64,000 bases of DNA from Leptolyngbya sp. FACHB-321. Lineage in GTDB: Bacteria > Cyanobacteriota > Cyanobacteriia > Leptolyngbyales > Leptolyngbyaceae. The position numbers were made by a program, and so were the translations under genes. Under the pieces are notes generated by a model. The model worked only from the letters and a program-made list of their open reading frames with translations, did not search any database and was not told where the DNA came from. Each line of letters starts with the position of its first letter. Position 1 is the first letter of the stretch. Where the stretch lies: contig NZ_JACJPI010000083.1 in the NCBI RefSeq assembly GCF_014695975.1, forward strand, positions 1 through 64,000, given 5' to 3'. Shown here one piece after another: positions 38,085-49,564 of this stretch.

Positions 38085-38936
38085 TTAGTGACTGCCATAA
38101 CCCTGGACTGAACCAACGTAAGGCAACACTGTTGCGATTAAGAAAATCGTTAATTGCACTGCGACAATGGTGGGACCAGATGGCAAATTAAATGCGGCAG
38201 AAAGCACCATGCCACCTACGGCGCTGAAGGCTCCTAACCCTGCCGACAGCAAAACATAGTTGGTAAAGTTGCGACTAAGCAATCGTGCAGCACAGGCAGG
38301 AATGACCACAAAGGCACTCACTAGCAACACCCCGATCGCCTTGATAGAGATGCCTACGACCAACGACAGCAGCACAATAAAAGCGGTGCGATGAGCCGAT
38401 ACCGACACCCCACGGGCGATCGCCAATGGTTCATGCAGCGTTACCAACATCTGCGTTCGCAACGTTAGCCCAACCAGCACTACGCAGACAATAAGCAGCA
38501 AACTGCTAAACACTAAATCGAGTTCTCGGACTGCCAGAATATCGCCAAACAAAAGGTTATTGAGTCCCCCTTTGTACTCCCCCACAAAACTGAGGATGAT
38601 GATGGCGATCGCTAAAGAAGATGAGTAAATAATGTTGAGCAACGCATCCGTCCACAAACGAGTTCGCTCCAGCAAGTAAGTCACGCCCAGCGCAAACAAA
38701 ACAGCAAACGGCAGCAACACCACCGATGGATTGATGCCCATCAATAGACCAATGCTGATACCCAATAGTGCTGCATGACCGAGTGCATCACTAAAAAAAG
38801 ATAACTGCCGCAAAATCGTAAAGCTGCCGAGCATTCCACCCATTAACCCTGTAAGAACGCCGCCGATCATAGCTCGCTGCATGAAGGGAAATTGAAAGAG
38901 TTCGATGACGCGAGCCAGTTCAGCTTGGAAAGACAT
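38085..38936 (-). CDS. znuB: Zinc ABC transporter permease
   Basis: 283 residues with about eight membrane segments of the ABC-3 (ZnuB/MntB) family. Typical pieces are MQRAMIGGVLTGLMGGMLGS, LSFFSDALGHAALLGISIG (with the Asp-His pair lining the path), ALGVTYLLERTRLWTDALL and SIKAIGVLLVSAFVVIPACA. It forms the channel in the cytoplasmic membrane with ZnuC. It is the last gene of a znuA-znuC-znuB operon, separated from znuC by a 16-bp repeat array. Confidence 0.9.
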   Translation of the reverse strand: MSFQAELARVIELFQFPFMQRAMIGGVLTGLMGGMLGSFTILRQLSFFSDALGHAALLGISIGLLMGINPSVVLLPFAVLFALGVTYLLERTRLWTDALLNIIYSSSLAIAIIILSFVGEYKGGLNNLLFGDILAVRELDLVFSSLLLIVCVVLVGLTLRTQMLVTLHEPLAIARGVSVSAHRTAFIVLLSLVVGISIKAIGVLLVSAFVVIPACAARLLSRNFTNYVLLSAGLGAFSAVGGMVLSAAFNLPSGPTIVAVQLTIFLIATVLPYVGSVQGYGSH

Positions 38937-38948
38937 GAGGATGAGGAA

Positions 38949-39012
38949 GAAGTGAAGAGGTGATGGAGTGAAGGGGTGAGGAAGTGAAGGGGTGAGGAAG
39001 TGAAGAGGTGAG
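38949..39012. repeat. Four 16-bp tandem repeats between znuC and znuB
   Basis: Units of GAAGTGAAGGGGTGAG type at 38949-38964, 38965-38980, 38981-38996 and 38997-39012, each with at most three differences. All purine/GT on this strand. They sit in the operon spacer just upstream of znuB. Confidence 0.9.
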
Positions 39013-39080
39013 AAGATTTAGGGTTTGGGCATTCTCGTTTTGTTCTAGAATCCCGCTCCTTTAACCGTCCACTTCTATCT

Positions 39081-39845
39081 TCAATGCTGATGTCGATAGC
39101 GAACGAACTCAGAACCATACGCAGCAGAGAGGTTATCGGGAGACAGTGCCAATTCCGGGACGCCCTGACACAGTAAAGTACGATTAAGACAGAGGACACG
39201 ATCGCAGTGTCGTCGCACCATATCTAAATCGTGGGAAATCTGCAAAATAGCCCAGCCCTGCTCTTGCTTGAGTTGGTACAACAGTTGATAAAACTCTGAC
39301 TCGCCACGCACATCTAAGCCAGCAGGAGCCTCATCGAGAATCAACAAACGGCGCGGGTAAACTAGACAATAAGCCAGCAAGACGCGCTTAGTTTCGCCGC
39401 CGGAAAGCCTGCTGATAAGTTGATCTTTAAGGTGCGTCGCATCAACCCGTGCCAGCGCTTCTCGAACGGCGTAATGACGTTTTCTGTAATTTGCCCAGGG
39501 CAACTGAAACCCCAACCGATCCCACCCTAACCCCACCAGTTCTGCCACTGTCATGGGAATGCGGCGATCGAACAAGAAGTTTTGCGGTAAGTAGGCAATT
39601 TGCTGACGGAGCCGTGGTGGCAGAAAACCTTTGCGACTAAGGGGTTGCCCCAGAATCACAATCTCACCCGCTTGTCTAGGCAAAATTCCCAGCAACGCTT
39701 GCACCAGCGTACTTTTGCCTGCACCATTGGGACCTACGATTGCCGTATCAGTGCCTGCCTCTAGTGCAAACGAAACATCCTGCACTGCTGCATAGGTTTC
39801 CCGGTAAACGGTTAGTCGTTCAATTGATAACACCGTGTCGCTCAA
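39081..39845 (-). CDS. znuC: Zinc ABC transporter ATP-binding protein
   Basis: 254 residues. Walker A is VGPNGAGKSTLVQALLG (37-53), the Q-loop IAYLPQNFLFDRR, signature LSGGETKRVLLAYCL, Walker B LLILDEAPAGLDV and the switch His in ISHDLDMVRRHC. ABC proteins with DRRIPMTVAELVGLG are of the metal-import group. It powers uptake through ZnuB. Confidence 0.92.
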   Translation of the reverse strand: MSDTVLSIERLTVYRETYAAVQDVSFALEAGTDTAIVGPNGAGKSTLVQALLGILPRQAGEIVILGQPLSRKGFLPPRLRQQIAYLPQNFLFDRRIPMTVAELVGLGWDRLGFQLPWANYRKRHYAVREALARVDATHLKDQLISRLSGGETKRVLLAYCLVYPRRLLILDEAPAGLDVRGESEFYQLLYQLKQEQGWAILQISHDLDMVRRHCDRVLCLNRTLLCQGVPELALSPDNLSAAYGSEFVRYRHQH

Positions 39846-39870
39846 TCAACACCTCATTTATTGAGTAGAA

Positions 39871-39960
39871 CAGGGAAGGAGTGGAAGGGTAGAAAAGTAG
39901 AGGAGTGGAAGAGTGAGGAGTGGAAAGGTTGGAAAGCGGGAGTAGAAGGATCAGGAGATA
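39871..39960. repeat. GA-rich repeat spacer between znuA and znuC
   Basis: A run of related short words (GAGTGGAA, GAGGAGTGGAAGAG, GAGGAGTGGAAAGG) spans most of the 149-bp spacer. It is less regular than the array before znuB but has the same purine-rich character. Confidence 0.7.
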
Positions 39961-39994
39961 AATTACCCCTCCGCCTCTTTACCTCTTCACCCCA

Positions 39995-41113
39995 TCACTC
40001 CATCACCTCAACCCACTGAGGCACTACCGCTACGAACTTCGCCAATCTAAGGGGCAGCAAGGATTGGGTCGATCGACGCGTAAATGCTGTCACCAAAGTT
40101 TTGACATTCTGCCGCATGGTGGTGATGTAGTAGTCAGGTTGCAGCGCCTCTATGCCTCCAGTTTCCATCGGGTCAAACGTGCTGACTCCCACATTTAGGT
40201 CTTTAGACAGTGCCGCAAAGGCATCTTGCCCTCCCTGCGGTTCCGTTAGCAGTGTTTTCAGATTGGTTGCCTTGACAGTATCAATTACCTGTTTGACATC
40301 AGCAGGCGATGGGTTCTCTTCGGGTACACCCACCAGAAAGTTGGCTTTCAAGCTATAGCTTTGGGCAAAGTAGGGTGCAAAGTCATGAAAGGCGACAAAG
40401 GTTTTATTTGCATACGGTTGCAGCAGCTTCGCGGTTTCGGCATCCAAATCCCGTAATTTCTGAGTGAAAGCGGCTGCATTGGCAGTGTAAGTCTCCTTGC
40501 CAGCAGGGTCAGCAGTAATCAGCCCATCCCGAATGTTTTCTACCTGTTGAATTGCGCGTTTAGGGTCAAGCCAAATATGGGGATTGAATGCTCCATGCTC
40601 ATGTCCGGCTTCGGCTTTTTTCTCATTTTCATGATCGTGGTCGTGATTCTCTTTGTGGCTACCTTCGATGTCTTCAGTGGCAATGGTTTGAATGCCTTTA
40701 CTAGAGTCAATGATTTGGAGATTAGCGTTGCCTGCATTCTTAACCAGATCTTCCAAAAAATCTTCTGTCTCTAGCCCGTTTTGCACAAGCACATCGGCTT
40801 TAGCCAGTTTTTGGGCATCGTCTGGTTTCGCCTGGTAATCATGGGGACCCACATTGGTAGGCAAGAGTTGGATCACGTCTGCCCGAGCGCCCGCTACTGC
40901 CTTTGTAAACTGGCTCATCGGTAGAAACGTGGTGACAATCTGCAATTCTTTAGCCGCTGCCACTGGAGATGATGCTGCTTGGGGTGCTTGTGTCTGATCT
41001 GAAGGTGTATTGGTTGCACAACTGCCTAAGCCAAGGGCGATCGCAGACACAACGATCATCGACAACCGACGGGCACGGCTTGATCGTTGTAACCCTACTT
41101 TGAGAGGAACCAT
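39995..41113 (-). CDS. znuA: Zinc ABC transporter substrate-binding lipoprotein
   Basis: 372 residues. The signal peptide ends with the lipobox LGSC (near residue 31). Metal-binding features are IVTTFLPMSQFTKAVAGARA, NVGPHDYQAKPDDAQKLAKA (first His), a His-rich loop with HKENHDHDHENEKKAEAGHE (about 155-175), FNPHIWLDPKRAI (second His) and FVAFHDFAPYFAQSY (third His). The His loop favours zinc over manganese. A Zur-like palindrome lies 11 bases before the ATG. Confidence 0.93.
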   Translation of the reverse strand: MVPLKVGLQRSSRARRLSMIVVSAIALGLGSCATNTPSDQTQAPQAASSPVAAAKELQIVTTFLPMSQFTKAVAGARADVIQLLPTNVGPHDYQAKPDDAQKLAKADVLVQNGLETEDFLEDLVKNAGNANLQIIDSSKGIQTIATEDIEGSHKENHDHDHENEKKAEAGHEHGAFNPHIWLDPKRAIQQVENIRDGLITADPAGKETYTANAAAFTQKLRDLDAETAKLLQPYANKTFVAFHDFAPYFAQSYSLKANFLVGVPEENPSPADVKQVIDTVKATNLKTLLTEPQGGQDAFAALSKDLNVGVSTFDPMETGGIEALQPDYYITTMRQNVKTLVTAFTRRSTQSLLPLRLAKFVAVVPQWVEVME

Positions 41114-41123
41114 GTTTATACAA

Positions 41124-41138
41124 TGAGAATCATTATCA
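41124..41138. promoter_or_regulatory. Zur/Fur-type operator before znuA
   Basis: TGAGAAT-C-ATTATCA is a 7-1-7 palindrome with one mismatch, the form bound by Fur-family repressors. Its position between promoter and znuA start fits zinc-dependent repression by Zur. Confidence 0.85.
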
Positions 41139-41269
41139 CCCGCTCATTCTACAGCAATTGCCGTAAAAAGTAATTTGCCTGTTAGGTGAAGCTGTGACAA
41201 CGTGTTTACAGCGATCGCCGCTTACTGCTGTATGGCGATCGAGTACAGCCGTCTCAGTCCTTCGTTCAA

Positions 41270-41400
41270 CCGTGTTAGGGTTGAGAACATGATCGGTTTT
41301 GATGGGGAGCAGCCGTCAAACACAAGGGGGAAAGTCCGGTTTGAATCCGGCGCTGTCCCGCAACTGTGAACTACAGTCAGCAGTCAGCAGTGCTTTACTA
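41270..41400 (+). promoter_or_regulatory. Cobalamin riboswitch
   Basis: The leader contains the conserved order AAGGGGGAAAGTCCGGTTTG, AATCCGGCGCTGTCCCGCAA and CTGTGA, the core of the B12 aptamer (P3-P6 region). The 3' part, where the B12 box normally sits, reads as a CAGTCAG direct repeat at about 41375-41391 and only partly fits the box. It lies just before the membrane-protein gene at 41434. Exact aptamer ends are estimated. Confidence 0.88.
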
Positions 41401-41433
41401 TGTGTTGCTTGCGATTAACTTGTAGGAGTCAGA

Positions 41434-42042
41434 ATGCCCGCCGATCGTGGTTTACCAGTTTCTGCGAGGTACAGATTGGGTCTAAATTTTTTTGATCCCA
41501 GGTGGGGAATCGGACGCGAGGCTGTGGCAGCCAGTCGGCTGTGGCGCTATAGCTTGATTGCAATTGGTAGTGCCAGTAGCCTGATCTATCCTCATGTGCC
41601 GCTAGTTAGTTTTGCAGCGCTGGCAGGCATTACTCTTCATCGTAAGCAGGCAGTTGTCTCTGTTGCCTTGATTTGGTTTGTCAATCAGGTTTATGGTTTC
41701 GCTTTGCGAGACTATCCTTTAAGCCCGATCGCACTCTTGTGGGGTGTCACGATGGGTTTGGGCACTGTTGCAGTTGTTTTGCTCGCCTCTATGCAGCCCA
41801 AGTTTAGCGATCGAGGTTGGTTGGGGCAAACCCTGTGGCTGGGAGTGGTCATGCTGCTAGGGTTTGGCATTGCTCAGAGCAGCATTCTGTTTGTGAATCA
41901 ATGGGTGGGAATGCACGGTTTTACGGCTGATGTACTCTTGCGGCTTTTTATGCGCGAGCTAGTCTGGGCGATCGCTCTTTTTACCCTCTACACTGCCTTT
42001 GTGCTAAACCATCAACGCAGTCTACGGCACACGCTCCGCTGA
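41434..42042 (+). CDS. B12-riboswitch-controlled membrane protein (possible BtuM-like transporter)
   Basis: 202 residues with about six membrane segments, e.g. YSLIAIGSASSLIYPHVPLV, ALIWFVNQVYGFALRDYPLS and the C-terminal LVWAIALFTLYTAFVLN. The segment with HRKQ, WFVNQ and GF...YP resembles BtuM-type cobalamin uptake components as I remember them; there is no Cys, which some BtuM proteins use as cobalt ligand. Control by a cobalamin riboswitch points to B12 or cobalt uptake. The methyltransferase gene starts five bases after the stop and may be read on the same mRNA. Function is inferred from context. Confidence 0.6.
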   Translation: MPADRGLPVSARYRLGLNFFDPRWGIGREAVAASRLWRYSLIAIGSASSLIYPHVPLVSFAALAGITLHRKQAVVSVALIWFVNQVYGFALRDYPLSPIALLWGVTMGLGTVAVVLLASMQPKFSDRGWLGQTLWLGVVMLLGFGIAQSSILFVNQWVGMHGFTADVLLRLFMRELVWAIALFTLYTAFVLNHQRSLRHTLR

Positions 42043-42047
42043 ACCCT

Positions 42048-43031
42048 ATGAGTTTCTTTTTCGTTCTTGGTATTCTCCTTGCCTTATTAATAGTAGGCAT
42101 TGCTTTTTATCTCCTCACGGCTCGTCGCTATCAAAACGCGGACTCTGTTGCCACGTCTTATGACGAATGGACAGACGATGGCATTTTGGAGTTCTACTGG
42201 GGCGAGCACATTCACCTCGGTCACTATGGTGTGCCACCAAAACGCAAGGATTTTTTGGCAGCGAAGGCTGACTTTGTGCATGAAATGGTGCGTTGGGGCG
42301 GGTTAGACATATTACCTCCTGGTACAACCGTCTTAGATGTGGGCTGTGGTATTGGCGGCAGCAGTCGCATTCTGGCAGAAGCCTACGGGTTTGCTGTCAC
42401 CGGAGTTACCATCAGTCCTCAGCAAGTGAAGCGTGCTCAAGCACTGACACCAGACGGGCTAAACGCTCAGTTTAGGGTGGATGATGCGATGGCGCTGTCG
42501 TTTCCAGATGGCAGTTTTGATGTGGTCTGGTCGATCGAAGCGGGTCCTCATATGCCCGATAAAGCTATTTTTGCTCGAGAGTTGCTGCGCGTGCTGAAAC
42601 CAGGTGGTGTGCTGGTAGTGGCAGACTGGAACCAACGCGACGATCGCCAAGCGCCGCTTAATGCGTGGGAACGACCCGTGATGCGGCAATTGCTTGATCA
42701 GTGGTCTCACCCCGCTTTTGCCAGCATTGAAGGGTTTGCTGAATTGTTAGCAGCAACGGGCTATGTTGCCGGAGACGTAATCACCGCCGACTGGACGGAA
42801 CCAACCCTACCGTCCTGGCTTGATTCCATCTGGCAAGGTATTGCTCGACCAAGTGGGTTGGTGCGGTTTGGGGTCGCAGGTTTGCTCAAATCACTGCGAG
42901 AAGTGCCGACGCTCCTGCTGATGCGACTGGCATTTGGCACGGGTCTTTGCCGCTTTGGGATGTTTCGTGCTGTCCGAAGTGGATTGGAAGCAGCAAACCA
43001 GCGAGAAGAAGCCAATGCGACCGCGAAATGA
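42048..43031 (+). CDS. MPBQ/MSBQ methyltransferase
   Basis: 327 residues. It methylates 2-methyl-6-phytyl- and solanesyl-benzoquinol in tocopherol and plastoquinone synthesis. The N-terminal membrane anchor (about 2-24) precedes LTARRYQNADSVATSYDEWT. The SAM site is VLDVGCGIGGSSRIL; VDDAMALSFPDGSFDVVWS and VADWNQRDDRQAPLN follow. The C-terminal half closely matches the Synechocystis enzyme sll0418 as I recall it. Enzymes of this type do not need B12, so its place behind a cobalamin riboswitch is unexpected. Confidence 0.92.
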   Translation: MSFFFVLGILLALLIVGIAFYLLTARRYQNADSVATSYDEWTDDGILEFYWGEHIHLGHYGVPPKRKDFLAAKADFVHEMVRWGGLDILPPGTTVLDVGCGIGGSSRILAEAYGFAVTGVTISPQQVKRAQALTPDGLNAQFRVDDAMALSFPDGSFDVVWSIEAGPHMPDKAIFARELLRVLKPGGVLVVADWNQRDDRQAPLNAWERPVMRQLLDQWSHPAFASIEGFAELLAATGYVAGDVITADWTEPTLPSWLDSIWQGIARPSGLVRFGVAGLLKSLREVPTLLLMRLAFGTGLCRFGMFRAVRSGLEAANQREEANATAK

Positions 43032-43464
43032 ACTTTGGCAGGGATACTTTGGCTACTGGCAGAATCGCTTCATTCACCACCATCTTTTGACGATCGGCTA
43101 CTCTGCCTGGATCGGTTATAAGCAGCACGGTCGTGGTGTTGTCGTGTGCGATGTGGTGGATACAGTCACCCCCTCGATCGATTGGAGTGTGGATACTGTA
43201 GCCTTTCAGCAGTGGTTCATTCCGCACGCTCAGGCAGAAGGCTATCTGCAAGCGGTTGCCTTAGCGCCAGAGGCTGTCACGGCCGTGCTGAGCGCGATCG
43301 CAACTTACGAACCGACTAAGGCGATCGTCGTTTTGGTCATTGGCAATGGGACTGTAGATATTAACCTACTGCAAAATCTGGCGATTTCTCCCCCTGAGTG
43401 TTGTGAGCAGGTACAACGACGCTGGGCAGAATTTCAGTCTGATTTAAGCTTTATTCAGCTTTAG
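43015..43464 (+). CDS. Conserved hypothetical protein
   Basis: 149 residues from the ATG at 43015 (MRPRNELWQGYFGYWQNRFI), overlapping the methyltransferase end by 17 bp. HHLLTIGYSAWIGYKQHGRGVVVCD and an acidic C-terminal half follow. I know no function. The overlap suggests translational coupling with the quinone methyltransferase. Confidence 0.7.
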   Translation: MRPRNELWQGYFGYWQNRFIHHHLLTIGYSAWIGYKQHGRGVVVCDVVDTVTPSIDWSVDTVAFQQWFIPHAQAEGYLQAVALAPEAVTAVLSAIATYEPTKAIVVLVIGNGTVDINLLQNLAISPPECCEQVQRRWAEFQSDLSFIQL

Positions 43465-43756
43465 GCATGAGCCTTAAGTAGGTAAGTGCTGGTTTAAGTG
43501 CGCGTCACTGGAACAGAATCGTTCGATCGACAGATGTTCTTTATGAAGATTAATGGCTACTTAAAGTAGTCTGTTGTCCGAATGCTCAGTTTGACGCTTT
43601 AGTAACGGATGTCTGATTGGCTGCTGGTTTGCCTTTGCTGACTGGCAGTACCACTCCAGCTCGACTCTTAAAAACAGAGCCTCAAAAACAAGTTTCATTA
43701 CCATCCGTGCCGACGTAAACCGATCACACAAACCTTCAGCAAACGGATTACAAATC

Positions 43757-46234
43757 ATGGTAGCAACGCCTTCTAAACCAGCCCTTGACCGCTCCATTAG
43801 TGCCTTCGGAACCGCTCGATCGACCGTTGAGGGAGCACCACTCACACCGGAAGAACTACGCAAAATGCACGCGTATTGGCGTGCTTGTAATTACCTCGCG
43901 GTTGGCATGATTTATTTGCGAGAAAACCCGCTTTTAAGAGAACCACTCAAGCCAGAACACATCAAGCGCCGTTTGTTAGGGCACTGGGGTTCAAGCCCTG
44001 GCATTAGCTTTCTTTATACACATTTAAATCGGGTCATCAAACAGCAAGACCTCAACATGATTTATGTGGTTGGTCCTGGTCATGGTGCGCCCGGTTTTCT
44101 TGGTCCTTGTTACTTAGAAGGCAGCTACTCTGAGATTTATCCAGGTAAGAGCGAAGATGCAGAGGGTCTGAAGCGCTTTTTTAAGGAATTCTCCTTTCCA
44201 GGTGGTGTTGGTAGCCACTGCACTCCCGAAACTCCCGGTTCGATTCACGAAGGCGGTGAACTGGGTTACAGTCTCGCTCATGCCTATGGAGCCGCTTACG
44301 ATAATCCCGATTTGATCGTGGTGGCGCTATCGGGCGATGGTGAAGCCGAAACGGGACCGCAAGCAACCGCATGGCATTCCAACAAGTTTATTAACCCGAT
44401 TCGAGATGGGGCTGTCTTGCCTGTCTTGCATTTAAATGGGTACAAAATCAACAACCCCACACTGTTGTCTCGCATCAGTCATGAGGAACTGGAAGCTCTA
44501 TTTAAGGGCTATGGCTACAACCCTTACTTTGTCGAAGGGTCTGATCCTGAAACGATGCACCAGGCGCTCGCTGCTACGCTCGATCGTTGCATTGCCGAAA
44601 TCAAACAGATTCAAGCCGAGGCTCGCAGCACCGGCATTGCCAAACGTGCCCGCTTCCCCATGATTGTCTTACGGACACCCAAGGGCTGGACGGGTCCTAG
44701 TGAAGTGGATGGACACAAGGTTGAAGGATTTTGGCGTGCCCATCAAGTGCCCATGTCTGATGTGACCAAAAACGACGGGCATTTTGAGGTTTTGGAAGAG
44801 TGGCTGCGGAGCTATAAGCCCGAGGAACTCTTTGATGAGAGCGGTGCGCTGCTGGCAGAGCTAAAAGACATCGCACCCAAGGGTGTTCGCCGTATAGGCT
44901 CAAATCCTCACGCCAATGGTGGCTCAGTGCGGAAAGAACTCAAGTTGCCTGATTTTCGCCAGTACGCTGCGGCTACCTCTCCGCCTGGGCACCTTCAGGT
45001 AGAGAATACTCGACCGCTGGGTGTGTTTCTCCGCGATGTTATGCGCCTCAATATGACCAATTTCCGCGTCTTTGGACCGGATGAAAACACATCTAACAAG
45101 CTCTCAGCAATCTACGAGGTAAGCAAAAAACTCTGGCTTGCAGAGTACCTTCCCGAAGATGCTGATGGTGGCGAACTAGCGGCAGATGGTCGGGTCATGG
45201 AAATGTTGAGTGAGCATACGCTAGAAGGTTGGCTAGAAGGCTACCTGCTTACAGGACGGCATGGCTTTTTCTCCACTTATGAGTCCTTCGTCCATGTGAT
45301 CGATTCCATGATTAACCAGCACTGCAAATGGCTGGACATCTGCAATCATATTCCCTGGCGGGCATCCATTTCTTCGCTGAATTTGCTCATTACCTCAACG
45401 GTCTGGCGGCAAGACCACAATGGTTTTACCCATCAAGATCCTGGCTTTTTGGATGTTGTTCTCACCAAAAGCCCCAGTGTCACTCGCATTTATCTGCCGC
45501 CTGATGTCAATACGTTGCTGTCGGTTGCAGACCACTGCTTGCGGAGTGTGGATTACGTCAACGTCATTGTCTCTGACAAGCAGTTGCACTTGCAGTATCT
45601 GGATATGGATGCAGCCATTCAGCACTGTACTAAAGGGCTTGGCATTTGGGAGTGGGCAAGCACTGATGCAGGCGTTGAACCAGATGTTGTGCTGGCGTGT
45701 GCGGGCGATATTCCTACATTAGAAGCGTTGGCGGCAAGCGTGATGCTGAAGGAGCACTTTCCTAATCTCAAGCTGCGGTTTATTAACGTAGTTGATTTGT
45801 TTAAGCTGCAATCAGAGACGGAGCATCCGCATGGGTTATCCGATCGCGACTTTGATAGCTTGTTTACCACTGATAAGCCAATTATTTTCAACTTCCACGG
45901 CTATCCCTGGTTGGTGCATCGGCTGACCTATCGCCGCACCAACCATAACAATCTCCATGTGCGCGGCTACAAGGAGAAAGGGAGTATCAACACGCCTCTG
46001 GAACTAGCGATTCAAAACCAGATCGATCGCTACAGCATTGCGATGGATGTAATCGATCGTGTGCCCAGCCTTCACGTGGCGGGCGCTCATGCCAAAGAAG
46101 CGTTTAAGAACCAGCAAATTGAGTGTATCCGCTATGCCTATGAGTATGGTGTTGATATGCCCGAAATTTTGAACTGGAGATATCCAGGTACGCCTGCTGC
46201 TACTGCCCCTGCGCACGAGGATGCGTCAGACTAA
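43757..46234 (+). CDS. xfp: Phosphoketolase
   Basis: 825 residues. A TPP enzyme that cleaves xylulose 5-phosphate (and often fructose 6-phosphate) to acetyl phosphate and an aldose phosphate. Motifs are [32 protein letters not shown], the TPP motif [11 protein letters not shown] and [31 protein letters not shown] and [20 protein letters not shown]. In cyanobacteria it feeds carbon to acetyl-CoA and helps heterotrophy and fast start of photosynthesis. pgm follows 233 bp later. Confidence 0.96.
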   Translation: MVATPSKPALDRSISAFGTARSTVEGAPLTPEELRKMHAYWRACNYLAVGMIYLRENPLLREPLKPEHIKRRLLGHWGSSPGISFLYTHLNRVIKQQDLNMIYVVGPGHGAPGFLGPCYLEGSYSEIYPGKSEDAEGLKRFFKEFSFPGGVGSHCTPETPGSIHEGGELGYSLAHAYGAAYDNPDLIVVALSGDGEAETGPQATAWHSNKFINPIRDGAVLPVLHLNGYKINNPTLLSRISHEELEALFKGYGYNPYFVEGSDPETMHQALAATLDRCIAEIKQIQAEARSTGIAKRARFPMIVLRTPKGWTGPSEVDGHKVEGFWRAHQVPMSDVTKNDGHFEVLEEWLRSYKPEELFDESGALLAELKDIAPKGVRRIGSNPHANGGSVRKELKLPDFRQYAAATSPPGHLQVENTRPLGVFLRDVMRLNMTNFRVFGPDENTSNKLSAIYEVSKKLWLAEYLPEDADGGELAADGRVMEMLSEHTLEGWLEGYLLTGRHGFFSTYESFVHVIDSMINQHCKWLDICNHIPWRASISSLNLLITSTVWRQDHNGFTHQDPGFLDVVLTKSPSVTRIYLPPDVNTLLSVADHCLRSVDYVNVIVSDKQLHLQYLDMDAAIQHCTKGLGIWEWASTDAGVEPDVVLACAGDIPTLEALAASVMLKEHFPNLKLRFINVVDLFKLQSETEHPHGLSDRDFDSLFTTDKPIIFNFHGYPWLVHRLTYRRTNHNNLHVRGYKEKGSINTPLELAIQNQIDRYSIAMDVIDRVPSLHVAGAHAKEAFKNQQIECIRYAYEYGVDMPEILNWRYPGTPAATAPAHEDASD

Positions 46235-46336
46235 GCGATCGAAACAATTGCGCTTATAATCGTGTGCGGGTAGCATCTGCGGACGGCAAGCGCTTGGAGC
46301 GGACACTGATTCAACGCGAGAAGGCAATACGTTCGT

Positions 46337-46363
46337 TAGGGGCATAAGATTGTTGTGCCCCTA
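46337..46363. repeat. Short palindrome of the GGGGCA...TGCCCC type
   Basis: TAGGGGCA (46337-46344) pairs with TGCCCCTA (46356-46363). It may end xfp transcripts or be one copy of a palindromic element frequent in cyanobacterial spacers. No T-run follows. Confidence 0.5.
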
Positions 46364-46434
46364 CGGGCAATCAATCACCCGCCAAGAATATCGCCTCTCT
46401 GCTTAACGTTCAGACAGCGATCGCCCTAATGTAA

Positions 46435-48102
<1,668 letters not shown>

Positions 48103-48191
48103 AAGATGAGTGGATAAGGATCACCCGTCAAATGGATTGGACGACGCTTGCAGAAGTTAGGATCGCAGTTCCTATCCAGCAATGCTGAACT

Positions 48192-49445
48192 CTAGGGCTG
48201 AACTTCGCGCAGCCGACGCTCCAGAAAGCGACGTTCGCTGTCATTCGTGACCAGTGTGAGTGCTTGCTTGTAGCTCTGAGCAGCTTCCTCTAAGGCTCCG
48301 ATGCGGCGTAGTAAATCGGCACGGGCAGCGTGGAACAGGTGATAGCCGTCGAGTTCGGTGGCAAGCCTATCCAGCAGCCCGATCGCTGTCTGCGGGCTGT
48401 CTGCCATGGCGATTGCTACTGCCCGATTCAGTGACACGATCGGGGATGGTTGTAACCGTTCCAGCACATCATAAAGCTGCACGATCTGCGGCCAGTCTGT
48501 TGCTTCGGCTCGTGCTGCTTGACAGTGAAGTGCTGCGATCGCCGCTTGCAGAGCAAACACACCCGTTCCACCGCGCAATGCTTCTTCCACAAAGGGCAAC
48601 GCTTCAGCAATCTGTTGGTGGTTCCAGCGCTCACGGTTCTGATCTTCGAGCAGCACTAGATCGCCAACCTCATCCAAACGGGCATCGCGTCGGGAGTCGT
48701 GGAGCAACATCAGTGCTACCAGTGCCGTTACTTCTGAGGGTGGTTGGGGCGACATGAGCTGCCTCACCAGTTGCGCCAGCCGAATGGCTTCGGTGCAAAG
48801 GTCAGCCCTCACCAGTGCCTCGCCTTTGGTCGCTGCATAGCCCTCATTAAAAATGAGATAGATCACTGTCAGCACTGCGCCGATCCGTGAAGACAGATCA
48901 GCCGTGTCGGGCACCTTGTAAGGAATACCTGCATCCCGAATTTTGCGTTTGGCACGCACTAGTCGTTGTGCCATTGTTGCTGTGGGTACGAGGAACGCGC
49001 GAGCAATTTCGTCTGTTTCCAGCCCGCCTAGCATTCGTAGCGTTAAAGCCACCTGAGTCTCGATCGCCAGTGCTGGATGGCAGCAAGTGAAGATGAGCCG
49101 CAAGCGATCATCCGGAATTTCATCCGAGTCATAGGTTGGCTCCTCACTGCTTGGAATTAACCCCGAGGCGGCATACCATTCCAGTTTTTCCGTCATCCGT
49201 GTCCGTCGTCGGAGACGGTCGATCGCTTTGTAGCGAGCGGTGCGGATGAGCCAGGCACGCGGAAGATCAGGAATCCCACTGGCTTGCCACTGTTTCACGG
49301 CGGCTGCAAAAGCCTCCTGTGCTGCTTCTTCAGCCAGATCAAAATCTCCTATCAGCCGAATCAGGGTAGCAACAATCCGCCCCCAATCAGTGCGATAAAC
49401 CGAGGCAATCGCCTGGGTGACATCTGTTTCTGCATTTAGAACCAT
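48192..49445 (-). CDS. ECF42-type RNA polymerase sigma factor
   Basis: 417 residues. Sigma region 2 ([39 protein letters not shown]) and region 4 ([20 protein letters not shown], then [19 protein letters not shown]) are followed by a long C-terminal extension (about 190-417). It begins [16 protein letters not shown] and ends in TPR-like helices ([20 protein letters not shown]). This layout is ECF42, which has no anti-sigma factor; the extension controls activity. Such genes usually adjoin YCII/DGPF proteins, as here. Confidence 0.92.
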   Translation of the reverse strand: MVLNAETDVTQAIASVYRTDWGRIVATLIRLIGDFDLAEEAAQEAFAAAVKQWQASGIPDLPRAWLIRTARYKAIDRLRRRTRMTEKLEWYAASGLIPSSEEPTYDSDEIPDDRLRLIFTCCHPALAIETQVALTLRMLGGLETDEIARAFLVPTATMAQRLVRAKRKIRDAGIPYKVPDTADLSSRIGAVLTVIYLIFNEGYAATKGEALVRADLCTEAIRLAQLVRQLMSPQPPSEVTALVALMLLHDSRRDARLDEVGDLVLLEDQNRERWNHQQIAEALPFVEEALRGGTGVFALQAAIAALHCQAARAEATDWPQIVQLYDVLERLQPSPIVSLNRAVAIAMADSPQTAIGLLDRLATELDGYHLFHAARADLLRRIGALEEAAQSYKQALTLVTNDSERRFLERRLREVQP

Positions 49446-49470
49446 ACCTGACCTAAAAATTTTGGCAAGC

Positions 49471-49497
49471 TGTCGATTTGAGCCATTGCCGTTCGAC
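49471..49497 (+). promoter_or_regulatory. ECF42-type promoter element, copy 1
   Basis: TGTCGA at 49471-49476, then 17 bases, then CGAC at 49494-49497. Matches the reported ECF42 promoter form (TGTCGA near -35, CGA near -10). It reads toward the YCII gene and is 94 bp before copy 2. Confidence 0.75.
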
Positions 49498-49564
49498 TTA
49501 ATTACAGAAGGAACCGAAGACGGTCAGGCTCGATCGTAGCGAATGATAAAAATTTTCTGCGAGG

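Noticed and set aside
37742-38191. 149-codon forward frame between rhodanese and znuB
   Set aside because: Runs into both neighbours, has no ribosome-binding site and low-complexity basic composition.
44225-44245. GGTTCGATTC tRNA T-loop-like sequence
   Set aside because: Inside xfp coding sequence with no cloverleaf around it; no tRNA or rRNA gene was found in the window.
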